NCBI GenBank assembly: GCA_963709395.1 | Contig: CAVPWP010000009.1 | Location: 186,001-250,000, forward strand | DNA: 64,000 nucleotides | DNA from: CAVPWP01 sp963709395 | GTDB taxonomy: Bacteria > Pseudomonadota > Alphaproteobacteria > Rhodobacterales > Rhodobacteraceae | Reading direction: 5' to 3' | Shown: positions 25,179-33,528 of the stretch, in pieces | How positions within the stretch are numbered: position 1 is the first letter of the stretch | How the letters are laid out: the number at the start of each line of letters is the position of its first letter | Translations under genes and position numbers: made by a program | The notes under the pieces: generated by a model | Seen by the model: the letters and a program-made list of their open reading frames with translations, nothing else | What the model was told of the DNA's origin: nothing | The model's database searches: none

Positions 25179-25655
25179 TCACGGCGCGGCTTGCGTGTCG
25201 ATTGCACGCGGCGGTCCCCATTTTGCGGTCATGCGTTTCACGATCTGGTCGCGCGCCTGCCGGTAGCTTTGCAGCTTGTCGTCGCGGGTTTCGCCCAGCC
25301 CCGTCGGGTCGAGGATCGGCCAGTATTCCACCTCGAGGTGGTGGACCCGCGTCAGTTCCAGTGCCCGGCGCTGCGCGGCCGGCGACAGGGCGACGATCAG
25401 ATCGAAACTCGACAGATCGTCCCCCCATTCCTCCATCTGGTCGAACGACCGGACGCGGTGACGCGACAACTCTACCCCAAGTTCGGCGCAGACGGCGATG
25501 GTGAAGCCGTCGATCTCCATCTCGCCCTTCACGCCGGCGGACTGGACATAGGTGTCCTGTCCGTAGAATTTCTTCATCAGCCCCTCGGCCATCGGCGAGC
25601 GTACGGCGTTGTGGTCGCAGCAGAAGAGCACCGATTGGGGGAGCTCGGCGTCCAC
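25179..25655 (-). CDS. Low-molecular-weight phosphatase / arsenate-reductase-like protein
   Basis: 158-residue member of the LMW protein tyrosine phosphatase fold. The P-loop C-x5-R is FCCDHNAVRSPMAEG and the general-acid Asp is probably in YWPILDPTG. The alphaproteobacterial version in this cluster is of unknown substrate; thioredoxin-linked arsenate reductase or phosphatase activity are both possible. It lies between the UPF0262 gene and the inserted cassette, its normal position relative to hisD. Confidence 0.88.
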   Translation of the reverse strand: MDAELPQSVLFCCDHNAVRSPMAEGLMKKFYGQDTYVQSAGVKGEMEIDGFTIAVCAELGVELSRHRVRSFDQMEEWGDDLSSFDLIVALSPAAQRRALELTRVHHLEVEYWPILDPTGLGETRDDKLQSYRQARDQIVKRMTAKWGPPRAIDTQAAP

Positions 25656-25656
25656 C

Positions 25657-26139
25657 TCAGCCCCCGAAATGCAGGACGCAGATCAGGGTGAAAAGCCGCC
25701 GCGCGGTGTCGGTATCGACCTCGGCCTTGCCCTCCAGCCGCTCCTGCAGCACGCGCGCCCCTTCGTTGTGGATGCCGCGACGGGCCATGTCGATCGCCTC
25801 GATCTGGCTGGGGGGCAGCTTCTTGACGGCGTCGAAGTAGCTTTCGCAGATCTGGAAGTAGTCCTTCACCACCTGCCGGAAGGGACCGAGCGACAGGTGG
25901 AACTCGGCCGCGGGCTGCTCGTCCTCGGTGCGGATGTCGAACACCAGCCGCTTCTCGCGGATCGCAAGGTGCAGGCGATAGGGCCCTTCGGGCGCCGCAC
26001 GGCCTTCGCGCCCGGGAAGCGCGAAGCTGTTGTTCTCCAGAAGGTCGAAGACGGCGACGCGGCGTTCCTGTTCGATCTCGGCGGTGGGGGGCGGCAGGGC
26101 GCTGTCGTCGATCTGGATGTCGCAGATGCGGGCGGTCAT
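25657..26139 (-). CDS. UPF0262 family protein
   Basis: 160-residue conserved alphaproteobacterial protein of unknown function. Family blocks: ICDIQIDDSALPPPTAEIEQ at the start, RRVAVFDLLENNSFALPG, YRLHLAIREKRLVFDI and YFQICESYFDAVKKLPPSQIE. Its ATG overlaps the hisD TGA by four bases, as in related genomes, which suggests coupled expression with histidine biosynthesis but does not reveal a role. Confidence 0.9.
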   Translation of the reverse strand: MTARICDIQIDDSALPPPTAEIEQERRVAVFDLLENNSFALPGREGRAAPEGPYRLHLAIREKRLVFDIRTEDEQPAAEFHLSLGPFRQVVKDYFQICESYFDAVKKLPPSQIEAIDMARRGIHNEGARVLQERLEGKAEVDTDTARRLFTLICVLHFGG

Positions 26140-27447
26140 GGTGTGCCCTCGTTCAGACGGTCAAGACGGGCGCGGACCGACAGGCCATGCGCCTCAAGGC
26201 TTTCGCTGTTGGCCAGACGCTCGGCCGCCGGACCGATGGCCGCAAGCGCACCGGGCGTCATCTTCGAGACGGTCGTGCGCTTGAGGAAATCGAGCACCGA
26301 CAGCCCCGACGAGAACCGTGCCGACCGCGCTGTGGGCAGAACGTGGTTCGGCCCGCCGACGTAGTCGCCGATCGCCTCGGGCGTCCACTTGCCCAGAAAG
26401 ACTGCGCCCGCGTGGGTGATCCGGGTCATCAGCGCCTCGGGGTCTGCCACGCACAGTTCGAGGTGTTCGGGCGCGATGCGGTTCGACAGCGCGGCGGCCT
26501 CGTCGAGATCGCGCACGGAGACGATGGCGCCATAGTCGCGCCAGCTTGCACCGGCGATGGCGCGGCGCTCGAGCGTCCGCAGGCGGGCATCGACCGCTTC
26601 GGCCACGGCCTGCCCGAACCCGGCGTCGGTGGTAATCAGGATGGATTGCGCGCTTTCGTCGTGCTCGGCCTGGCTCAGCAGGTCGAGCGCGATCCAGTCG
26701 GGGTCGTTGTCGGCGTCGGCGATCACGAGGATCTCGGAGGGTCCCGCGATCATGTCGATGCCGACCTTGCCGAAGACCTGCCGCTTGGCGGCCGCGACAT
26801 ACGCGTTGCCGGGGCCGGTGATCTTGTCGACCGGGCGGATCGTGTCGGTCCCCCACGCCAGCGCCGCCACCGCCTGCGCGCCGCCGATGCGATAGATCTC
26901 GTCCACCCCTGCGATCTGGCAGGCCAGCAGGACCAGCGGGTTCATCACGCCGTCCGGCGCGGGCACGGTCACGACCAACCGCCCGACACCGGCGACCTTC
27001 GCCGGGATCGCGTTCATCAGGACCGACGAGGGATAGGACGCAAGCCCGCCTGGAACATAGAGCCCGGCCGCCGAGACCGGCCCCCAGCGCCAGCCCAGCA
27101 TCGCGCCGGTGCTGTCTGTCCAGGTCTCGTCATGGGGCATCTGGCGGTCGTGGTAGGCACGGATGCGGTCGGCCGCCAGTTCAAGCGCCGCGCGGTCGTC
27201 CGCCGGCACCGACCGGCACGGCCGCGGCGATCTCTTCGGGCCGGACCGCAAGGGTCTCCGGCGTGAGGCGGATCCGGTCGAAGCGTTCGGTCAGGTCGAT
27301 CACGGCCGCGTCGCCGCGTGCGCGGACATCCGCGATGATCCCTGCCACGACCTCGCCCACCTCGGGCGAATCCTCGCGCTTCATCGACAGAAGGCCGGCA
27401 AAGCGGGCCTCGAAATCGGACGCATCGATGGACAGGAACTGGGGCAT
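26136..27447 (-). CDS. hisD: Histidinol dehydrogenase (single-base frameshift)
   Basis: Zinc- and NAD-dependent enzyme of the last two steps of histidine biosynthesis. Two frames join into 436 residues, the expected length. A surplus base near 27209 (a CC pair on plus) shifts the frame after EEIAAAVP; removing it gives VPADDRAALELAADRI. Intact motifs include GLYVPGGLASYPSSVLMNA, ITGPGNAYVAAAKRQVFG, IDMIAGPSEILVIAD, LLSQAEHDESAQS (zinc ligands) and IAPEHLELCVADP. Probably a sequence error, since no other hisD is visible here and flanking order is conserved. Confidence 0.93.
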
Positions 27448-27508
27448 CTGGGACTCCTCGGCCCGGACATAGCGCCGGGAGGTCAGAGCCTCAAGCGCCG
27501 AGCAGGTG

Positions 27509-27985
27509 TCAGGGATGTTCGGGCGCCTTGCCCGACGGGGCGACGTAGGGCCGTGTCACGTCGCGCAGCACGACCTCCAGGGCCTCGACCTCGACCGCGA
27601 TGGCGCCGTCGCCGGCCAGGGTCATCACGACGCGGCCGGTGCCGTCCTCGCCCGGTTCGAAGTCGATCGACAGGATCGACAGGATCGTGTCGGGATCACG
27701 CGGTTCGATTCCCTGTGAGACGACGCGCAGCGCATCCTCGATCGCCAGCACCGCCTGCACCCGCTCGAACGGGCGGCGGCGGGTCTTGGCGGCGGGTGCA
27801 TCCTCCCAGCGGAAGCGATTGAGAAGGATCGCGAAGCGCCGGTGCCGCCGGTCCCACCGCATTTCGGAGCCCGGGAACACCGCGTCCTGAACAAGGCTCG
27901 AGACCACCTTGAGGTCTTCCGCGTCAAGCGCGCGCAGGCGCAACGGGCCTTCGTCCGCGTCCTCGAAGCGTGCGTCCTCGATCAT
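27509..27985 (-). CDS. DUF2948 family protein
   Basis: 158-residue conserved protein of unknown function found between murA and hisD in Rhodobacterales. Recognisable blocks: DEGPLRLRALDAEDLKVVSS, FPGSEMRWDRRHRRFAILLN and LEVVLRDVTRPYVAPSGK at the C-terminus. The ATG at 27985 (MIEDARFED) overlaps the murA TGA as TGATG, so it is coupled to murA. No transmembrane segment or catalytic motif is visible. Confidence 0.85.
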   Translation of the reverse strand: MIEDARFEDADEGPLRLRALDAEDLKVVSSLVQDAVFPGSEMRWDRRHRRFAILLNRFRWEDAPAAKTRRRPFERVQAVLAIEDALRVVSQGIEPRDPDTILSILSIDFEPGEDGTGRVVMTLAGDGAIAVEVEALEVVLRDVTRPYVAPSGKAPEHP

Positions 27986-29250
27986 CAGGTCTTGATCCTT
28001 TCGATGCTGGCGCCGCAAGCGCCCAGCTTTTCCTCGACCCGCTCGTAGCCCCGGTCAAGGTGATAGACGCGGTTCACAAGGGTCTCGCCCTCGGCCGCAA
28101 GCCCGGCCAGGATCAGGCTGACACTTGCGCGCAGGTCCGTCGCCATCACCGGCGCGCCCTTCAGCCGCTCGACCCCGGTGACCGTGGCGGTGCCGCCATG
28201 CACCGAGATGTTCGCCCCCATCCGCTGCAACTCGGGCGCGTGCATGAAGCGGTTCTCGAAGATCCGTTCCTCGAGCACGCTCTTGCCCTCGGCCAGGGTC
28301 AGAAGCGCCATCATCTGCGCCTGCAGGTCGGTCGGAAACCCGGGGAACGGCGCGGTCTCGACATCAACAGCGCGGATCCGCCCGTTTCTGCGCCCGACCT
28401 TCAGTCCGCGCGGGGTTTCCTCGACGCTGATCCCCGCGGCGTCCAGACGTTCGGCGAAGGCCTCAACAAGGCCCAGCCGCCCGCCGATCAGTTCGACCTC
28501 GCCGCCTGCGATGGCCGGGGCGATCATGTATGTTCCAAGCTCGATCCGGTCGGTGACGACGGGATGCGTGGCCCCGGTCAGCCGGTCCACGCCTTCGATG
28601 GTGATCGTGTTGGTCCCCGCGCCGTCGATCTTTGCGCCCATCCGTGACAGGCAGGCGGCCAGGTCGACGATCTCGGGCTCGCGCGCGGCATTCTTCAGCA
28701 CCGTCGTGCCCTTCGCCAGAACCGCCGCCATGAGGATGTTTTCAGTGGCGCCCACCGAGACGAAGGGAAACTCGACCACGGCTCCCTTCAGCCCGCCCGG
28801 TGCCTTGGCATGGACATAGCCTTCGCGCAGCTCAAGCTCGGCCCCCAGCGCCTCGAGGCCCTTCAGATGCAGGTCGACCGGCCGCGCCCCTATGGCGCAG
28901 CCACCCGGAAGGGACACCACCGCGTGACCATAGCGCGCCACCAGCGGCCCGAGGACAAGGATCGACGCGCGCATCTTCCGCACGATGTCGTAATCCGCGA
29001 CATGGCTGGTCAGGTCATGGGAGGACAGCGCCAGCACACGCCCGTCCTGCAGGCTCGACACTTCGGCGCCCAGCGATTGCAGGAGATCCGTCATCGTGCG
29101 GATGTCGGAAAGCCGTGGTGCATTCGTCAAAGTCAGCGGTTCATCTGACAGGAGCGTGGCGGGCATGAGCGCCAGACAGGCGTTCTTGGCGCCCGCGATC
29201 GGAATCTCCCCGCGAAGCTCGGCCCCGCCCGTCACCAGAATGCTGTCCAT
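27985..29250 (-). CDS. murA: UDP-N-acetylglucosamine 1-carboxyvinyltransferase
   Basis: 421-residue cytoplasmic EPT-fold enzyme that transfers enolpyruvate from PEP to UDP-GlcNAc, the first committed step of peptidoglycan synthesis. N-terminus ITGGAELRGEIPIAGAKNA is diagnostic. The catalytic, fosfomycin-targeted Cys is present in LPGGCAIGARPVDLHLKG. C-terminal LRASVSLILAGLAAEGET and VYHLDRGYERVEEKL are also standard. Full length. First gene of the murA-DUF2948-hisD run. Confidence 0.97.
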   Translation of the reverse strand: MDSILVTGGAELRGEIPIAGAKNACLALMPATLLSDEPLTLTNAPRLSDIRTMTDLLQSLGAEVSSLQDGRVLALSSHDLTSHVADYDIVRKMRASILVLGPLVARYGHAVVSLPGGCAIGARPVDLHLKGLEALGAELELREGYVHAKAPGGLKGAVVEFPFVSVGATENILMAAVLAKGTTVLKNAAREPEIVDLAACLSRMGAKIDGAGTNTITIEGVDRLTGATHPVVTDRIELGTYMIAPAIAGGEVELIGGRLGLVEAFAERLDAAGISVEETPRGLKVGRRNGRIRAVDVETAPFPGFPTDLQAQMMALLTLAEGKSVLEERIFENRFMHAPELQRMGANISVHGGTATVTGVERLKGAPVMATDLRASVSLILAGLAAEGETLVNRVYHLDRGYERVEEKLGACGASIERIKT

Positions 29251-29262
29251 GTCCGCCTCGCC

Positions 29263-29448
29263 TCATTTGCCCGTTTCGGCTTTTGTGCCGCTAGCCTTCG
29301 CGCCGGCGCTGCCGCCCGTCCCGCCACCTTGACGGGCGCGCGTCTGGGCCTTGCGCCGGGCGAGGTTCGCCTTCAGCGCCGCCTTCTGCCGCGCCTTCCG
29401 GTCATCGCCGGGCGTCGCGGACCCTTTGCCGCCGGTCTTTTTCTCCAT
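29263..29448 (-). CDS. Small basic hypothetical protein
   Basis: 61 residues, very rich in Lys, Ala, Gly and Arg (DDRKARQKAALKANLARRKA), followed by a Gly/Ala-rich tail. Probably disordered or a single charged helix that could bind nucleic acid. It sits directly upstream of murA on the same strand with a 12-base gap, which supports a real gene; similar tiny KA-rich proteins occur at this spot in related bacteria as far as I recall. No function assigned. Confidence 0.6.
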   Translation of the reverse strand: MEKKTGGKGSATPGDDRKARQKAALKANLARRKAQTRARQGGGTGGSAGAKASGTKAETGK

Positions 29449-29542
29449 TGCCGCCTGTCTAGCCCAAGGCCCCGGGGCGGTCCAGATTGAGCTTGCGTCA
29501 TCTCCCGATTGGCACTATTGCCCCGCCACGCCGAATAGGCCC

Positions 29543-29617
<75 letters not shown>

Positions 29618-29842
29618 GAAATCAAGCACTTGGCGAAATCGTCTACCCCTTCCTCGCACTTCGGTGCGGATTGCGGAGACGTCCTCGATGGGGCGCCCGA
29701 ACAGGCGGTACTGGCAGCAAGTGCGACCGCCCCCCAAACGTTCCCCGCATGATGCCGGCGCAGCATTCACGCTCGCCACAGGTGCATGCTTCCGCCGAAA
29801 CGCCTATATCGTCGGTGGTTCCCATGACTGACGAGGTCCGAG

Positions 29843-31147
29843 GTGAGTGAAGAAGCGCGCAGACTGACCGCAAGCGAGGCGAAGGGCCTTCGCACGGCGA
29901 AAGAGCTGGAAGGCCATCTTGCCTGGCTCGACACGTTCACCCCGGCCGCCCTTGGCGTGCTCGCCATCGCGTCGGGCATCTACACCTATCTCGGCGTCTC
30001 TTCGCTGCTCGAGGACACCGGCGCGATGTCGTTTTTCGCGGCGGTCGCCTATTCGATCGCGGTCTCGGTCGGGATCTTCGTCTTCTGGAGCTACATGCTG
30101 CGGCTCTTGCCGTCGATGCGCAGTGCGTCGGGCTTCATCGGGCTGACCGTTTCGACCTTCGTCGGATCGCTGGCGATCATCGCGATGTCGAGCTGGCTGA
30201 ACGCGGCGGCGCTGGCGGGGTCGGCCGCTGTCGAACAGCATCTCGAGAACACCGTCCGGGACTATCAGGCCGCCCTCGAGCAATCCCATGAGATCGCCCT
30301 TTCGGGCCAGGCGCTGGGGCGCGAGGTGCAGCGCGCGCGCGAGGCGTTCGAGGCGCTGGCCGACCAGGAGCGGTCGGGGGAGCTGTCTGGCACGGCGGGC
30401 GAGGGGGCGGTCTTTCGCGTCCTGACGCAGAAGACCGAGGAGCTGCGCAATCTCGAAGGCCAGATCGCCGAACAGCAGCCCTTCATCGAGGCGGCCTTCG
30501 AGGAGGGCAACGCGATCCTTGGCCGGATGCGCGCGCTGACCGTGGCGCCCGGACCGGTCGAACAGCGCTCGGTCGCCTTTTCCGAGGAAAGCGTGCGCCT
30601 TGCGGGCGTGATCGCCAGCCTGAACCAGTATTCGGTGGCGCCGCTGGTCGCGCGTGCCGCCGAGGACCTTCCGGCGTCAGTCGTCCTTCCCGAACTCGAC
30701 GGGCGCAGTTCGACGATCCGGGACGCCCAGTCGTCGACCATCGGGTCGGTGCTCAACGCCCTTGACCAGCGCAGCCAGACGCTTCGGCGCGCGGCGGACG
30801 AGGTTCTGGCGATCGAACCGCCGCAGGAGACCGCCTACAACCCGATTTCGAGCGCCGACGCCGTCATCAAATATGCGGGCAATTTCGTGCCATCCTGGGC
30901 GGGCGCCATCGCGATCGACCTGCTTCCCGCCATTCTGGTCTTCGTGCTGGCCATCACGCAGGCCGCGATCCGGAACGGGCGCGATGGTCTCAGCATCGAG
31001 GAAACGCTGACGCTGGCGGATCTCAAGGCGGCGATCAACGCGATGAAGGAGGTCGAGGCCTCGATGGGTGCTGCCGACGCCGAGATCCTGCGCCGCGCGC
31101 TGCCCCCCGACGACGATGCGACGGCCAAGCTCAAGGCCGCGGAGTGA
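29843..31147 (+). CDS. Uncharacterised membrane protein with helical periplasmic region
   Basis: 434 residues, no family I recognise. Three hydrophobic helices near residues 36-56, 62-86 and 97-120, then a ~200-residue charged, Glu/Gln/Ala-rich helical stretch (about 125-335) likely to form coiled coils, then a fourth helix near 352-377 and a cytoplasmic tail rich in Glu and Ala. GTG start at 29843 preceded by GAGG. Six bases before the next gene, which encodes a membrane-anchored ClpP-like protein, so the two probably work together. The topology suggests a sensor or scaffold, but that is speculation. Confidence 0.75.
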   Translation: MSEEARRLTASEAKGLRTAKELEGHLAWLDTFTPAALGVLAIASGIYTYLGVSSLLEDTGAMSFFAAVAYSIAVSVGIFVFWSYMLRLLPSMRSASGFIGLTVSTFVGSLAIIAMSSWLNAAALAGSAAVEQHLENTVRDYQAALEQSHEIALSGQALGREVQRAREAFEALADQERSGELSGTAGEGAVFRVLTQKTEELRNLEGQIAEQQPFIEAAFEEGNAILGRMRALTVAPGPVEQRSVAFSEESVRLAGVIASLNQYSVAPLVARAAEDLPASVVLPELDGRSSTIRDAQSSTIGSVLNALDQRSQTLRRAADEVLAIEPPQETAYNPISSADAVIKYAGNFVPSWAGAIAIDLLPAILVFVLAITQAAIRNGRDGLSIEETLTLADLKAAINAMKEVEASMGAADAEILRRALPPDDDATAKLKAAE

Positions 31148-31153
31148 CCGGTC

Positions 31154-31943
31154 GTGGCTGAGAGGTTCGGCACCTCCCGCATGACGATCGGGCAGGGCCT
31201 GAAATGGGTCCTGATCGCTCAGGCCGTGCTGGCCGTCTTTCTGGTGGCGGCGGATGTCGATGCCCGCTGGCTGCCGCGCCTCGGGGACCGGGACGCACTG
31301 CCCTCGGGGCCCGCGTCACCGGGGGATCAGGTGCGCAGATACGACCCCGGGCGCACCCTGCCGGACTTCACCGACCGGACCAACATGCCCGACATCGACC
31401 TTCCGGACGATCTGCCAAGGCGGCTCGAGTTCGATACCGTGGACGCGGGTGATTTCGGGCAGGTGCTGCTGATCAACGGCGGCATCGAGCCGGGCGATGC
31501 CGACCGGTTCGCCGCGCATCTGGCCAGCCTCGACGCCCCGCCCGGGCTCGTGGCGCTCAACAGCCCCGGCGGGGCGGTCGGCGAAGCCCTGTCGATCGGG
31601 CGAAGCCTGCGCGAGGCCGGGGCCGACACCGATCATGCTGCCCGGCATGGCGTGCCTCTCGGCCTGCCCCTACATCCTTGCGGGCGGGGTCGAGCGGCGT
31701 GTGTCGGGCGATGCGGCGGTGGGCATGCATCAGCATTACTACGACACGCCCGGCTACATGCCGGTGTTCCTGGCGGTCGAGGGCATCCAGCACGGTCAGG
31801 GGCAGACGCTGGAATACCTGATCGAGATGGGCATCGATCCGGGTCTCATGCTCTATTCCCTCAATACGCCGCCCAACGAGATCTATCTTCTTGTCGAGGA
31901 CGAGCTTCTCGACACCCGTCTGGCGACCGAGGTGATCGAATGA
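31154..31943 (+). CDS. Membrane-anchored ClpP/crotonase-like protein (COG3904 type), frameshifted
   Basis: Reconstructed 262-residue protein: one N-terminal membrane anchor (residues ~15-35) and an extracytoplasmic domain with a ClpP-like pattern. VALNSPGGAVGEALSIGRSL resembles the oxyanion-side GG loop, MACLSACPYILAGG carries the candidate Ser, and AVGMHQHYYD a candidate His. A surplus base near 31619-31631 shifts the frame after REAGADT; removing it gives REAGADTIMLPGMACLSACP. GTG start 31154; an ATG 27 bases later is possible. Located directly after the coiled-coil membrane protein. May be a protease or a non-proteolytic relative. Confidence 0.7.
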
Positions 31944-32180
31944 TCACCTTGTGAGGCGGCGGCGGTGCGATAGAGTGATCCCCGTGGCGAACCGAGAGCG
32001 AACCATGTGTCCTGGCGGGTGGAAATCTAAGCGGGCCAATCGGTCGTGAAAGAGCAGAGCGCCCGGCATTCTGCAGCGTGGCCATTCCGACGCGGCCTGC
32101 ATCGCCGGGGATGGCGGGATTCCCACAAGGGAGTGCCGGGTAAATTGCTTCACGCACCGCCGTCGAAGGTCACCTGACCC

Positions 32181-33479
32181 ATGGCCCCGATCGCCAACGA
32201 GCGCGCGGTGCTTGCGGACAGTCTGTGGACCGCCACCGCCAATCCGTCGCCTCGTCGCCCGTCGTTCTCGGGCACGTCCGAGGCCGATTGCGTCGTGATC
32301 GGAGGCGGGTTCACCGGCCTCTCGGCCGCCCTGCATCTGGCCGAGGCCGGGCAAAGCGTTCTGCTGCTCGAGGCTGAAAGCGTCGGATGGGGGGCGTCGG
32401 GCCGCAACGGCGGGCAGGTCAACCCCGGCCTCAAGGAGGGACCCGCGGCAATCGAGGCGCGCTTCGGGCGTGACCTTGGGCAAAGAATGAACGATCTGGC
32501 CGGAGGCGGCGGTGATCTCGTCTTCGACCTGATCGCCCGGCATGGGATCTCCTGCGATGCGGCCCGCGTCGGCTGGATCCGCGCGGCCCATACAGCCAAG
32601 GCACTGACGGCACTGGAAACGGTTGCCGCGGAGTGGCGGGCCCGGGGTGCGCCGGTCGACCCCCTCGACGCCGCCGCCATGGAGAGGCTCCTCGGCACGC
32701 GGGACTACGTCGGGGGCATCATCGACCGCCGGGGCGGCAACCTGCATCCGCTGAACTATGCGCTGGGCCTTGCCGAGGCCGCCGAACGCGCCGGCGCGCG
32801 GCTTCATGACGACAGCCGGGTCACGCGTCTCTCTGCCACGGCGGACAACGTGACGGTGGCGACCGCGGACGGGCAGGTGACGGCGCGGCGGGCCTTGATC
32901 TGCACGAATGCCTATACGGGCGACCTTGCCGCGCCATTGGGCCGGACGGTGGTGCCGGTCACCTCGGTACAGGTGGCCACCGCACCGCTTTCGGACAATG
33001 TCGCCGCCTCGATCCTGCCCGAAGGCCACGCGCCGTCGGACACGCGCCGCCTGCTGATCTACTTCCGCAAGGACGCCGCCGGGCGTTTCATCATCGGCGG
33101 GCGCGGCGCGGTTGGCGACGACGGTGTGCGCGCGCGGCAGGCGGCGCTGCGCGCCGATGCCGTCCGGCTTTACCCGCAACTCCGGGACGCCAGGTGGGAT
33201 CACGCCTGGGGCGGCAGCGTCGCCCTGACACGCGACCATCTGCCGGGCCTGCACCGTCTGGCCCCGAACATCATGGCCGGGCTTGGCTACAACGGGCGTG
33301 GCGTCGCGATGGCGACGGTCATGGGCAGGGTGCTGGCGCGCTGGGCATCGGGCGTGCCCGACCAGGACCTCGGCTTTCCCGTCACCCCGGCCCGACCCGT
33401 CCCGTTCCACCGGTTTCGCAACCTCGGCCTCGGGACGACCGTCGCGGTCTTTCGCGCGCTTGACCGCCTTGGTATCTGA
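32181..33479 (+). CDS. FAD-dependent amine oxidoreductase (DadA/PuuB type)
   Basis: 432-residue DAO-family flavoprotein. The FAD Rossmann motif is CVVIGGGFTGLSAALHLAEAG, followed by GWGASGRNGGQVNPGLKEG, a signature of gamma-glutamylputrescine oxidase-like enzymes, and a C-terminal FAD contact in LAPNIMAGLGYNGRGVAMAT. Predicted to oxidise a secondary or primary amine with oxygen or a quinone as acceptor. Fifty bases before a dimethylglycine-dehydrogenase-like gene on the same strand, consistent with a methylamine or betaine utilisation module. Confidence 0.88.
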   Translation: MAPIANERAVLADSLWTATANPSPRRPSFSGTSEADCVVIGGGFTGLSAALHLAEAGQSVLLLEAESVGWGASGRNGGQVNPGLKEGPAAIEARFGRDLGQRMNDLAGGGGDLVFDLIARHGISCDAARVGWIRAAHTAKALTALETVAAEWRARGAPVDPLDAAAMERLLGTRDYVGGIIDRRGGNLHPLNYALGLAEAAERAGARLHDDSRVTRLSATADNVTVATADGQVTARRALICTNAYTGDLAAPLGRTVVPVTSVQVATAPLSDNVAASILPEGHAPSDTRRLLIYFRKDAAGRFIIGGRGAVGDDGVRARQAALRADAVRLYPQLRDARWDHAWGGSVALTRDHLPGLHRLAPNIMAGLGYNGRGVAMATVMGRVLARWASGVPDQDLGFPVTPARPVPFHRFRNLGLGTTVAVFRALDRLGI

Positions 33480-33528
33480 GCGATGCGCCTCTCACAAATT
33501 CCTCTCTTGCAGGCAAGGACATGACAGA

